From NCBI GenBank assembly GCA_018267545.1, contig JAFDYG010000427.1, positions 1-64,000 on the forward strand: DNA of 64,000 nt. The letters run 5' to 3'. How positions within the stretch are numbered: the stretch's first letter is position 1; every line of letters begins with the position of its first letter. The notes beneath the pieces were generated by a model, which worked only from the letters and a program-made list of their open reading frames with translations, searched no databases and was not told the origin of the DNA. The position numbers and the translations under genes are program-made. This stretch comes from Bacteroidota bacterium. Its GTDB lineage: Bacteria; Bacteroidota; Bacteroidia; Chitinophagales; Chitinophagaceae. Shown here piece after piece: positions 1-8,162 of this stretch.

Positions 1-621
1 GACGGCGTCCTTTTCTTTCTTTTCGTCTTCCAGTATCGAGCGTTCCTTGCTTTGTTTCTTTAGGGCTTCGTCCTTTTCGAGGCGGGTCACCTTCAGTCCG
101 TCGATCTTGGAGCGGAGGACGTCCTGGGTACGGAGGATATTTTCCGCGCGTTCTTCCCGGTATGCGCGGTAGGACTTCAGGTACTGAATCCGGCGCACCG
201 CGTCGTTGAAGCTGATGGCACTGAAGATGAAGTTCAGGAAGTCGTAGTTGCTGCGGTTTTTGTAGGCGAAGACGATGCTCTGCGCATATTGGACGCGGAG
301 GGTGTCGAGCTCGGACCGGAGCTTGTTGATGTCGCGGTTCGAGTTGTCCATGTCGCGTTGGATGAAGTCGATCTGGGAGTTGATATTGTTGATAGCGGAC
401 TCGCGGAGCTTCAGCCGGCGCTGAAGCAGGTTCAGCTGGCCCAGGGTCTCGCGCTTATTCTTATGGGTTTCCTCCAGGGAGCGTTTTACGTCCTCGATCT
501 CCTTTTGGATGGCGGCGCGTTCCTTTTCAAGGTCGGCGCGGTTTTGCGTCGGCTGTTGAGCGCTGAGTCGGCCGGCCACGGCCAGCAAAAGAAGGGTTCC
601 CGTAAGAATTTTTCTGAGCAT
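1..621 (-). CDS. EnvC-like murein hydrolase activator (N-terminal part, cut by window edge)
   Basis: Reading from the ATG at 621 on the minus strand gives about 207 residues that stay open to the left edge, so the C-terminus is missing. The protein starts with a signal peptide (MLRKILTGTLLLLAVAGRLSA, cleaved near AQ), followed by a long charged heptad-type coiled coil (about residues 25-110 and 150-207) split by a short hydrophobic segment with YDFLNFIFSA. This is the N-terminal layout of EnvC/M23 family proteins, which activate amidases for septal peptidoglycan splitting. The LytM/M23 domain that would confirm it lies outside the window, so the family call rests on the coiled coil and on the DUF4292 gene next to it, a common Bacteroidota arrangement. 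It is 24 nt downstream of the DUF4292 gene and probably co-transcribed with it. Confidence 0.75.
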   Translation of the reverse strand, partial: MLRKILTGTLLLLAVAGRLSAQQPTQNRADLEKERAAIQKEIEDVKRSLEETHKNKRETLGQLNLLQRRLKLRESAINNINSQIDFIQRDMDNSNRDINKLRSELDTLRVQYAQSIVFAYKNRSNYDFLNFIFSAISFNDAVRRIQYLKSYRAYREERAENILRTQDVLRSKIDGLKVTRLEKDEALKKQSKERSILEDEKKEKDAV

Positions 622-645
622 AGTCCGAATTTAAATATATAACGC

Positions 646-1497
646 TTATCTCCGCTTATAATTTTTCGGAATCGTAAAAGGAAAAACTAAAACTTCGTTA
701 AACTTAAACGACTTATAATTGATCTCGATATCCACCTTCGTCCTCTCAGCGACCGAAATCTTCCGGTAAGTAGAAAAGGGCACGCTCGCAGAGAAATCAT
801 ACTCCCCATACGTCATGTCCCCCGTCCGCTGCCGCAGCGGGTCGGTGTCGTCCAGCTTGCTGTGCTGCAGCGTGCCGTCGGGATTTACCGTCAGGTAGTT
901 GCGGAAAGTGGCGCCCGTGCTGAACAGCGAGATGCCCTTGGTCTCCGTTTTATAAAAGACCACACGCGCAGTGTCGAGGAAGACCGGATTGCCCAATAGT
1001 ATATCCTGCAGGGTTTTGAAGTCCACAGGCAGATGTATCTCGTCCTGGAGATAGGAGACGGACCGTATGCGGACTATCTTCTTTAGCTTATCCAGCACCT
1101 TTACGCTATCCGGCGTGATCATCAGCCGGAAGGCCTCGATCCCCAGCGCCGCATTCACGGCCACCCAGATCGCGCTGTCCTTCTTCATCCGCACAAAGGC
1201 GTTGAACTCGTAGTCCTTGCCGTCGCCACCCTCGTAGTGAACCTTCATCTTGGCCGAAAAGGTCGTAAAATCGATATGATTATGGCTGAGCTTGCCCAGG
1301 GTCTGCTGGATGACGGCTATCGAATCGGCGTGGGCGTCACGTACAGGGGCAACCGCGGCGCGGGCTGCATTGCCCGTCGTATCCTTGTGGGGGCTGGGGG
1401 TACTGATGACTTTTTGGATTTTCTTGGTAGAGCGGCACCCTTCTGTTCCAATGGCCAACAAGCCGATCATCACGATGCCTGCCAGGAGTCTATACAT
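646..1497 (-). CDS. DUF4292 family lipoprotein
   Basis: 283 residues. The N-terminus has a short hydrophobic stretch ending in a lipobox-like TEGC, so it should be a lipoprotein anchored in the outer or inner membrane. After a low-complexity linker (about residues 28-55) comes a domain with the pattern HIDFTTFSAKMKVHY, DSAIWVAVNAALGIEAFRL and an LLGNPVFLD segment, which I recognise as DUF4292. That family resembles LolA/LolB-like open-barrel folds, but its role is not established. It lies between dut and the EnvC-like gene on the same strand, 24 nt from the latter. In many Bacteroidota a TPR gene sits between dut and DUF4292. It is not here, and 1498-1587 is only a short spacer. Confidence 0.82.
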   Translation of the reverse strand: MYRLLAGIVMIGLLAIGTEGCRSTKKIQKVISTPSPHKDTTGNAARAAVAPVRDAHADSIAVIQQTLGKLSHNHIDFTTFSAKMKVHYEGGDGKDYEFNAFVRMKKDSAIWVAVNAALGIEAFRLMITPDSVKVLDKLKKIVRIRSVSYLQDEIHLPVDFKTLQDILLGNPVFLDTARVVFYKTETKGISLFSTGATFRNYLTVNPDGTLQHSKLDDTDPLRQRTGDMTYGEYDFSASVPFSTYRKISVAERTKVDIEINYKSFKFNEVLVFPFTIPKNYKRR

Positions 1498-1587
1498 GTA
1501 TTTTATATTGTTGAGTGAAAGTTTTCAGGCCTTCCGCTGTCGGGCCGGCGGGACCTTCATTCGAGCCGGGCGGGCCTTTCGGCCGGC

Positions 1588-2031
1588 CTACGCCTTCCCT
1601 GTATGTCCAAACCCGCCTGCATTCCGCGCGGTCGTGCCGATCTCCGCCACTTCCTCCCATCCAATCTGAACCACAGGGCTGACGACCATCTGTGCAATGC
1701 GGTCACCGGCATTGATCGTCTGCGCTTCGGCTGAAAGATTGATCAGGATGACCTTTACCTCTCCCCGATAATCCGAGTCAATGGTCCCCGGTGAATTGAG
1801 GACGGTGATGCCGTGCTTGGCGGCCAGACCGCTGCGCGGACGGACCTGCGCTTCATAGCCGACCGGCAGCTCCATGAAGAGACCCGTCGGGATGAGGTGT
1901 CTTTCCAGGGGCTTCATCACTACGGGTTCGGAAAGGTGGGCCCGGAGGTCCATGCCAGCAGAGCCTTCGGTGGCGTACTCGGGCAGGGCGTTCGGAGAAT
2001 GGTTGATGATTTTGACCTTGATGTTTGACAT
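1588..2031 (-). CDS. dut: dUTP diphosphatase
   Basis: 147 residues from the ATG at 2031 ([12 protein letters not shown]). It hydrolyses dUTP to dUMP and pyrophosphate, keeping uracil out of DNA and feeding thymidylate synthesis; it acts as a cytosolic trimer. All five dUTPase motifs are visible in order: AGMDL (motif 1), PRSGLA (2), [13 protein letters not shown] (3, with the catalytic Asp and the Tyr that excludes ribose), GDRIAQMV (4) and the C-terminal GGFGHTG (5). Motif 5 has His where Ser is more usual. The length is normal for the family. A longer in-frame start near 2184 would run into ispF and has no family support. It is 34 nt downstream of ispF in a probable ispF-dut operon. Confidence 0.97.
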   Translation of the reverse strand: MSNIKVKIINHSPNALPEYATEGSAGMDLRAHLSEPVVMKPLERHLIPTGLFMELPVGYEAQVRPRSGLAAKHGITVLNSPGTIDSDYRGEVKVILINLSAEAQTINAGDRIAQMVVSPVVQIGWEEVAEIGTTARNAGGFGHTGKA

Positions 2032-2065
2032 GCGGCAAAGGTAGGGGTTTGGCGTCATCCACCCG

Positions 2066-2548
2066 CTAGGCGCCACGCTCCAAAAGCACGGTAGCATACG
2101 CGGTGAGGCCTTCTCCCCGACCGATAAAGCCCATCTGCTCGGTCGTGGTGGCTTTGATCGAGACGTCATCGAGCGCCACGCCAACCGCAGCGGCGATAAT
2201 TTCCTTCATCTGCCCCGCATACTTCATAATCTTCGGCGCCTCCAGACAAACCGTGCTGTCGATGTTCACGACCTTCCAGCCTTTGGCCGCGACCAGCTCC
2301 ATCGTCTTGCGAAGCAGGATCTTACTGTCGATGTCTTTATACGCCGGGTCGGTATTCGGGAAGTGCATGCCGATGTCTCCAAGGCTCAACGCCCCCAGCA
2401 GTGCGTCACAAATCGCGTGTAACAAAACATCCGCATCACTATGCCCAAGAGAGCCCTTCGTGTGTGGGATACGCACTCCGCCGAGCCAGAGCTCACGCCC
2501 CTCGGCCAGCTGATGGAAGTCAATACCAAAACCTATTCTGTATGCCAT
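2066..2548 (-). CDS. ispF: 2-C-methyl-D-erythritol 2,4-cyclodiphosphate synthase
   Basis: 160 residues from the ATG at 2548 ([14 protein letters not shown]). It converts CDP-ME 2-phosphate to MEcPP and CMP in the MEP isoprenoid pathway. The metal site is visible: D10 and H12 in GIDFHQL, and H44 in [10 protein letters not shown], matching Asp8/His10/His42 of the E. coli enzyme. LGHSDAD and [12 protein letters not shown] are family hallmarks, and [14 protein letters not shown] lies near the C-terminus. An upstream in-frame start at 2590 would place the porV terminator inside the gene, which argues for 2548. ispD is not in the window. Confidence 0.97.
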   Translation of the reverse strand: MAYRIGFGIDFHQLAEGRELWLGGVRIPHTKGSLGHSDADVLLHAICDALLGALSLGDIGMHFPNTDPAYKDIDSKILLRKTMELVAAKGWKVVNIDSTVCLEAPKIMKYAGQMKEIIAAAVGVALDDVSIKATTTEQMGFIGRGEGLTAYATVLLERGA

Positions 2549-2555
2549 AAGTACA

Positions 2556-2586
2556 AAAATAAAAGACCCGGGGCAAACCCGGGTCT
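2556..2586 (-). terminator. Intrinsic terminator of porV
   Basis: A perfect 9-bp inverted repeat, AGACCCGGG (2564-2572) and CCCGGGTCT (2578-2586), with a 5-nt loop. On the minus strand it is followed by TTTATTTTTG. It lies 22 nt past the porV stop and just ahead of the ispF start, so it should end the porV transcript and isolate it from ispF-dut. Confidence 0.8.
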
Positions 2587-2608
2587 CCAATATGCGAGAT
2601 AGATAGAA

Positions 2609-3811
2609 TTAATTCGTAGAACCCGACGTATCGTTATTGCCGCCATTCGAATCCAGGTCGAAGGACAACCCAAAACGAAGCGTATTCGACAACGGACTAC
2701 GGTTATTGCCGCTACCCGAAGGAGCCAGGTACGAGAAGTTCAGCCCAAGCACATTGTACTTCAGACCGACACCGACGCTGAAATACTGACGGCCGCCCTT
2801 GGTCTTGTCTTCGTAGTAGTAGCCGGCGCGGAAAAAGAACTGGTCCTGGTAGGCGTATTCAGCACCCAGAGAGAACTGCAGCGTCTTGAGCTGATTTTCG
2901 CCGCTAAAGCTGCTGAACCAGCTGCCGACAAAACTCTTGTTATGATAGTTCGATAAATTCGTAGAGTCAATCCTTGCATTTTCAACCGGGTCCGCCGTAT
3001 TCGCCGGCTGGGGGGCGACCGGAACGAGCAGCTTGTGCATGTCCAGACCCACGAGCAGCTTGTTATCTTCGTTGAAGACAGCGGTATAGCTGGCGCCAAG
3101 ACCGAGGTCGGCAGGGATATAGTCTTTTTCGGTAGCCGTATTGGTGTAGCCGATCTTACCACCCAGGTTGGTCAGCGCAGCGCCAAAGTTCCAGCCACCC
3201 GCTTCTTCAGTCACGCCATGGTAGAACAGCGAGATATCCGCGGCAAAAGTCTTACCCGGTTGATACGTCAGCCCACTCGGAGCCGAATATCCCTGTGCCA
3301 GGTTGGAGTAGATATAGCGACCCGCCAGCGCGATGCTCAGCTTATCGCCGAGCTTACGGGAGTAACCCGCGTCGAGCGAGAACTCGCGGGGGTTCCCCTT
3401 ACCAAGGGAGTTGCCGCTAAAGTCTTCGAACTGGATGCTACCCAGACTGAAATACCGAATACCCAGCGAAAAGGCCGAGTTTTCATCCAGCTTTTTATAA
3501 CCGGAGGCAGAGAGAAGATATACGTCGTTCAGTCCCAGGTCCTTCAACCAGGGAGTATAGGTCAGCCCGATGCCGATGTCTTTCTTGGCGAAGGGCGTCT
3601 TGGCCAGATTGTAAAAACCCGATGCCGCGTCCGGGCTCGTGGTCAGACCCAGATCACCCATGCCCCCGGCGCGGGCGTCCGGAGAAATCCGCAGGAAGGG
3701 AACTGCCGTCGTCGTCACATTGATCGCATTAGCCGTATTTTGCCCCATCACCTGTCCGCCTACACAACTAAACACTAAAAAAGCAGCTAATCCCTGGTAA
3801 AATCTTTTCAT
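2609..3811 (-). CDS. porV: Type IX secretion outer-membrane protein PorV (LptO-like)
   Basis: 400 residues with a signal peptide ending near VMGQ. The mature start (TAVPFLRISPDARAGGMGD) and the following SPDAASGFYNLAKTPFA are characteristic of PorV. The rest is a FadL-like 14-strand outer-membrane barrel ending in LRFGLSFDL plus a short Asn/Ser tail. PorV picks up cargo carrying a C-terminal T9SS domain from the translocon and passes it to the PorU sortase. The length is typical. It diverges from gldJ, another gliding/T9SS component, across a 469-nt intergenic region. A good terminator follows the gene. PorU, often its neighbour, is absent from the window. Confidence 0.93.
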   Translation of the reverse strand: MKRFYQGLAAFLVFSCVGGQVMGQNTANAINVTTTAVPFLRISPDARAGGMGDLGLTTSPDAASGFYNLAKTPFAKKDIGIGLTYTPWLKDLGLNDVYLLSASGYKKLDENSAFSLGIRYFSLGSIQFEDFSGNSLGKGNPREFSLDAGYSRKLGDKLSIALAGRYIYSNLAQGYSAPSGLTYQPGKTFAADISLFYHGVTEEAGGWNFGAALTNLGGKIGYTNTATEKDYIPADLGLGASYTAVFNEDNKLLVGLDMHKLLVPVAPQPANTADPVENARIDSTNLSNYHNKSFVGSWFSSFSGENQLKTLQFSLGAEYAYQDQFFFRAGYYYEDKTKGGRQYFSVGVGLKYNVLGLNFSYLAPSGSGNNRSPLSNTLRFGLSFDLDSNGGNNDTSGSTN

Positions 3812-4280
3812 GAGCTTGTTTTTTCTTTAAAAATCACAAACACGCAAATTTTGACAATTTGGTTTCTCCTGCCCAAGTAGTTTTTTTAGAGGCCGGAGGG
3901 TTTTTACTTCCGTAAGTTAACCGAGTAGTTTTGTGATATAGGCGGCTAAGTTAATGGTTTTTAATGTTTTGCAAACAGGTCGGGATTGACCGCGCCGGCC
4001 AGGCCGACGACGACCCTCTTCCAACGGGTTTTGTGCTATTTTATTGTCTTAATTCGCACTCGTTAACATCAACCCCAAACATCCGGGGCCGCCCGCCGGC
4101 GACCCGGGGCACCCCGGGGCCCAAAATCCGTGCCATCTCCTCCCCCGAGAGGAGAGAATCACTAACTTCGCCGCCGGGGCAACTGTGGATAACTAACTCC
4201 CGTATTCTAATACAATAATCCCCCCTAATTAATCGTTTTTTCCCTTTACAACCCGGTGGGCTAACCCACCCGGCAAAAAA
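3812..4280. other. porV-gldJ divergent intergenic region
   Basis: 469 nt without a convincing gene. The part next to porV is AT-rich and should carry its promoter. The middle (about 4080-4130) is an abrupt GC-rich patch with a near-perfect palindrome CCCGGGG-ca-CCCCGGG at 4103-4118. AT-rich sequence then leads to the gldJ start. Overlapping frames of about 82-84 codons exist on both strands (3964-4218 and 4041-4289), but neither resembles a known protein. I could not fix a promoter by eye. Confidence 0.6.
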
Positions 4281-5834
4281 ATGCGTCAATTTATGAATCT
4301 GAAAAACCTAGCAATCCTGGCATCTACCGTATCCCTCTTTGCTGCCTGTCACAAAAAGCCGGAGCAATCCTCGGCAACAGGCTGGAATTATAACGATTCC
4401 AAGATGGGCGGGTTCCAGGTTTCCAAAGAAAAAGAACAACGCACGGGCCCCGGCCTGGTGTTTGTTCAGGGCGGTACCTTCACCATGGGCGCCACCCAGG
4501 AAGACGTCATGCGCGACTGGAACAACGTTCCCCGCCGTGTAACCGTCAACTCGTTCTACATCGACCAAACCGAAGTGGCCAACATCCACTATCGCGAATA
4601 TCTCTACTGGCTCAACAACGTGTTCGACGCCGACGAATACAAACCCGTCCGCGACGCCGCCCTGCCCGATACCCTCTGCTGGCGCAGCGAGCTGGCTTAT
4701 AACGAGCCGATGGTGGAATACTACTTCCGCCACCCGTCTTACAACTACTATCCGGTTGTCGGCGTGACCTGGAAACAAGCCCACGACTTCTGTCTGTGGC
4801 GCTCCGACCGTGTCAACGAAAAGGCGCTGATCGACCGCGGTTATGTAAACGCCAACTCCGTCAAGAACCTCACCGGTCTCGGACAGGAGAACTTCAATAC
4901 AAAGGCTTATCTGATGGGCGAATTCCAGGCTACTCCTGACAAACGCGCCCGCTCCAAGAGCAACCCCCTCAAGAACCCCAACGGTACCCCCCGTACCCAG
5001 GTTACCTTCGAGGACGGTATCCTCCTCCCCAACTACCGTCTCCCGACGGAAGCTGAGTGGGAATACGCCGCTCTGGGTTATATCAACCAGAACCCCCTCC
5101 CCGGCAAGAACGACAAGAACCGTGGTGAGGAACTGATCGCCAACAAACAAGTTTATTCCTGGAGCAATAACGTCAACGGCCTGCGCGACACGCGTCACGG
5201 CAGCTGGCAGGGTACCTTCATGGCCAACTTCAAACGTGGAGCTGGTGATAACATGGGTGTCGCCGGTGGTCTGAACGACAACGCCGTTTACACCGCCCCC
5301 GTAAACTCCTTCTTCCCCAATGGCTTCGGTCTTTATAATATGTCCGGTAACGTGAGCGAGTGGGTAGGCGACGTCTACCGCCCCATGACCGGCCAGGACG
5401 CCGACGACGTTGCCCCCTATCGTGGTAACAAGTTCGAAACCGTCGACTACGGCAAGGAAGGCAAGGCCGAAAGAGACAGCCTCGGTCGTATCAAGATGCG
5501 TAACGTCACCGACTCCGAGAGCATCCGCCGCCGTAACTACCAGAAGGGCGACGTTATCAACTACCTCGATGGTGACTCTTCCATCACCGGTATCACGTAC
5601 GGTTATGGTAAGACTACCCTCATCAGCAACAAGTCCCGCGTAATCAAGGGCGGTAGCTGGAATGACCGCGCTTACTGGCTCAGCCCCGGCGCACGCCGCT
5701 TCCTCGAAGAAGACCAGTCCAACAGCACGGTCGGTTTCCGTTGCGCGATGGACCGCGTAGGCAGCCCCGCAGGCAATGGCCGTCAGACCGGTATCAACTA
5801 CAAGCAAAGACGCCAGAATACACGTAAACAGTAA
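4281..5834 (+). CDS. gldJ: Gliding motility / T9SS lipoprotein GldJ
   Basis: 517 residues. The N-terminus MRQFMNLKNLAILASTVSLFAAC is a lipoprotein signal with cysteine at residue 23. The body is a formylglycine-generating-enzyme/sulfatase-modifying (C-type-lectin-like) fold: GGTFTMGATQEDVMRDWNN, RRVTVNSFYIDQTEVAN, YPVVGVTWKQAHDFC, YRLPTEAEWEYAA, GLYNMSGNVSEWVGD, GGSWNDRAYWLSPGARR and STVGFRCA. In Flavobacterium johnsoniae GldJ is essential for gliding and type IX secretion and stabilises other Gld proteins. It is related to GldK but lacks enzymatic FGE activity. The start may be Met1 or Met5 (4293); both keep the signal. Three stem-loops follow the stop, the last a strong terminator. Confidence 0.94.
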   Translation: MRQFMNLKNLAILASTVSLFAACHKKPEQSSATGWNYNDSKMGGFQVSKEKEQRTGPGLVFVQGGTFTMGATQEDVMRDWNNVPRRVTVNSFYIDQTEVANIHYREYLYWLNNVFDADEYKPVRDAALPDTLCWRSELAYNEPMVEYYFRHPSYNYYPVVGVTWKQAHDFCLWRSDRVNEKALIDRGYVNANSVKNLTGLGQENFNTKAYLMGEFQATPDKRARSKSNPLKNPNGTPRTQVTFEDGILLPNYRLPTEAEWEYAALGYINQNPLPGKNDKNRGEELIANKQVYSWSNNVNGLRDTRHGSWQGTFMANFKRGAGDNMGVAGGLNDNAVYTAPVNSFFPNGFGLYNMSGNVSEWVGDVYRPMTGQDADDVAPYRGNKFETVDYGKEGKAERDSLGRIKMRNVTDSESIRRRNYQKGDVINYLDGDSSITGITYGYGKTTLISNKSRVIKGGSWNDRAYWLSPGARRFLEEDQSNSTVGFRCAMDRVGSPAGNGRQTGINYKQRRQNTRKQ

Positions 5835-5844
5835 CCTACACCGG

Positions 5845-5863
5845 GAGGCCCTGGAAGGGCCTC
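5845..5863 (+). other. Stem-loop 1 downstream of gldJ
   Basis: Perfect inverted repeat GAGGCCC (5845-5851), loop TGGAA, GGGCCTC (5857-5863), 11 nt after the gldJ stop. No T-run follows, so it is more likely a 3'-UTR stabilising element than a terminator. Confidence 0.5.
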
Positions 5864-5886
5864 GTCCGAAGGACAGATATTAGCGC

Positions 5887-5932
5887 TGTGCAGGAGATGC
5901 GCTAATTTTTGATAAAGCGCATCTCCTGCACA
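5887..5932. repeat. 17-bp perfect inverted repeat downstream of gldJ
   Basis: The arms TGTGCAGGAGATGCGCT (5887-5903) and AGCGCATCTCCTGCACA (5916-5932) are perfectly complementary around a 12-nt AT-rich loop. No T-run follows. It could be a transcript hairpin, part of a small structured RNA, or a remnant of a mobile palindromic element. The sequence alone does not decide. Confidence 0.75.
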
Positions 5933-5946
5933 TAATTGACGCACAG

Positions 5947-5970
5947 GCCCCGCTACACGCGGGGCTTTTT
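5947..5970 (+). terminator. Intrinsic terminator of gldJ
   Basis: GCCCCGC (5947-5953), loop TACAC, GCGGGGC (5959-5965), then TTTTT (5966-5970). A classic strong rho-independent terminator on the plus strand, 112 nt after the gldJ stop and after two other stem-loops. Confidence 0.88.
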
Positions 5971-6143
5971 CGTTGCCCATGTCCCGTCCTGAAAAATCCC
6001 CCCCCCCACCATTCGGAAAGCAAGAACCGCCACAAATAAAACAAGACATATCGATCTCTGACCGGTATGTTAATTTGCGCCCTTCAACGTAACAACTCCA
6101 GAAACGCTCGATCCCTCAAACTTCACTAAAAACTTCTAATCGA

Positions 6144-8144
6144 ATGCGTTTAAAGTATGTACTACCGGCTTTAGCCCTGACAATCTTCTATTCCTGCAAG
6201 CGCGATATGATCGCCACCTCCGGCGACATCGACAAGACAACCAAATTCACTGCGGCTGCCCTGACCGACCAGACTCCCCTCATCGGTATAGTCAGCGTCC
6301 CCCAGGTTGCCATCGGCATGGTCACCACGCTCGTCGGCGGTCCCGCAAGTCCGAACATCTTTCCCTCGCCCGCAGGTATCGCCTTCGACGTATCCGAAAA
6401 ACTTTATGTAACCGATCAGCAGACGAACCAGGTAAAGAAAATCGACCCGAACACCGGCGCAGTGCTTGCCGTCTGGGGCAGCGGCCAGGCCGGTCTCAAA
6501 GACGGCTCACCCGGACAGGCTCAATTCAAAAGTCCCCAGGGCATCTGCGTTACACGCGACGGGCGGATCTTTATCGCAGACGCCGGCAACAATGTTATCC
6601 GCTCCATCAACGCTCGCGGTGACAGCGTCGGCACCGTCGCAGGCAGCGGGATCGCAGGCTTCGCGGACGGCGTCGGCACCGTTCCCAAATTCAATCATCC
6701 CACCGGTATAGCCATCGATGCTGCCGGCACTCTCTATGTCGCCGACCAGCTCAATAACATGATCCGCCGCATCACGAACGGAAACACCGTCACCCGATGG
6801 GCCGGTCAGCTCACTCCCGGGTCGAAAGATGACGCCGGTTCCCTCGCTTCCTTTAATAACCCTACAGGTGTTGCCATCGCGGGCGACGGCTCACTCTATG
6901 TCGCCGACGGCCTCAACCACAAGATCCGCAGAATCGTTCGCGGAATCGTTACGACCGTCGCGGGCAGCGGTATTTTCAATCACAAAGACGCAAATGGTCG
7001 CGAGGCAGGCTTCCAGTTCCCTGCCGCCCTCTGCTCCACTTCCAGCGGGGGCCTGTTTGTCGCCGACTTTTTCAGCTCGGCGCGCTACATCGACGAGCAC
7101 GGCAAGGTTACCACGCCCGCAGGCTTCGCTATAGGATTTGCCGACGGCCTTGGAGCGGCCGCCGCATTCAATCATCCCGCCGGCATTACCGCTACGTCCC
7201 ACGACCGTGTCTTTATCGCCGATCAGGATAACCACGCCATCCGGCAGGTCAGGATACAATTAGCCGTAGCCACGCTTGCCGGCAACGGCCACACCGGCTA
7301 CCAGGAAGGAACGGGCATCGATGCTTTTATCGAATCCCCTCGCGCCCTGACCGCGGGCCCCGGCGGCACCGTCTACTTCTATGACGGCAGGGGCAATCTG
7401 CGCAAGTGTACCCGGGACGGCGTGACCAGCCTCGTCCTGCCTGCCCCGCCCGTTGTTCCCGGCCTGGGTCTGGCTACCCGTAAGATTGTGGTCGACAATG
7501 CAGAGGGCGTCTACGTGCCGGATCTCTTCAACACCAGCATCGTCGGGATCAGAAACGGAGTAACAAGCACACTCGCCGGCAACGACAAAAGCGACGCGGA
7601 TAGAGACGGACAAGGCGCCGGCGCCACCTTCACACCCCTCGAAGCCATGACCACCGACGGCTTTCAAAATATGTATGTTGCGACTGCGGCCGGTCATATC
7701 CGGAAAGTTGGCTTCGACGGCAGGGTAACGACGATTTTTACAAACAGCGCATTGGCAAACGCCACGGTCAGGCTCGCCTACAGCCACAACGCCAATGGAC
7801 TCTACGCGCTGATCAATCATCAAACCGTACTATTCTTTTCGCTGACAGACCATACGACTACAACCCTCTATACTGCCGGTGGTCCCCAAACCCCCAGCCT
7901 CAACGACATCTGCATCGATGCGAATGATAATAGCGGTCCCTATGTCGCGGGCGCCGACAATAAGGTCTATCACTTTTCCGGGCCGACGCTTTCTCCGATC
8001 GCAGGACAGGGCATCGCCGGAGATGTAGACGGCCCTACCGCCACGGCCCGGTTCAATACCCTATCCAGCATCGCTTCGTTCGCACGAGTGATCTATGTCG
8101 CCGATATGAATAATAACCGGATCAAGATCATGGACGCCTTTTAG
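6144..8144 (+). CDS. NHL-repeat beta-propeller lipoprotein
   Basis: 666 residues. A lipoprotein signal ends in TIFYSC. The rest is a series of NHL repeats of about 55 residues with the pattern P.GIA.D..G.LYVAD..N..IR.I followed by VTTVAGSG..G..DG (for example GTLYVADQLNNMIRRI, GSLYVADGLNHKIRRI, DRVFIADQDNHAIRQV, VIYVADMNNNRIKIM). Such propellers usually bind protein or glycan partners at the cell surface, and no enzymatic residues are evident. The middle blades (about residues 400-600) are more divergent. It follows the gldJ terminator, so it should have its own promoter in 5971-6143, and it ends 18 nt from the convergent permease gene. A function beyond 'surface propeller' is not inferable. 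Confidence 0.85.
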   Translation: MRLKYVLPALALTIFYSCKRDMIATSGDIDKTTKFTAAALTDQTPLIGIVSVPQVAIGMVTTLVGGPASPNIFPSPAGIAFDVSEKLYVTDQQTNQVKKIDPNTGAVLAVWGSGQAGLKDGSPGQAQFKSPQGICVTRDGRIFIADAGNNVIRSINARGDSVGTVAGSGIAGFADGVGTVPKFNHPTGIAIDAAGTLYVADQLNNMIRRITNGNTVTRWAGQLTPGSKDDAGSLASFNNPTGVAIAGDGSLYVADGLNHKIRRIVRGIVTTVAGSGIFNHKDANGREAGFQFPAALCSTSSGGLFVADFFSSARYIDEHGKVTTPAGFAIGFADGLGAAAAFNHPAGITATSHDRVFIADQDNHAIRQVRIQLAVATLAGNGHTGYQEGTGIDAFIESPRALTAGPGGTVYFYDGRGNLRKCTRDGVTSLVLPAPPVVPGLGLATRKIVVDNAEGVYVPDLFNTSIVGIRNGVTSTLAGNDKSDADRDGQGAGATFTPLEAMTTDGFQNMYVATAAGHIRKVGFDGRVTTIFTNSALANATVRLAYSHNANGLYALINHQTVLFFSLTDHTTTTLYTAGGPQTPSLNDICIDANDNSGPYVAGADNKVYHFSGPTLSPIAGQGIAGDVDGPTATARFNTLSSIASFARVIYVADMNNNRIKIMDAF

Positions 8145-8162
8145 ATGAACAGTATGCGGCCG

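Noticed and set aside
2549-2590. Upstream ispF start at 2590
   Set aside because: It would place the porV terminator inside ispF and adds 14 residues without family support.
3964-4289. Overlapping 82-84-codon frames in the porV-gldJ spacer
   Set aside because: They overlap on opposite strands, cross the GC-rich palindrome, and look like nothing known.
4308-5807. Long open frame antisense to gldJ (about 499 codons)
   Set aside because: It mirrors the whole gldJ gene, contains no recognisable domain, and results from codon bias in the GC-rich third position. gldJ has full family support.
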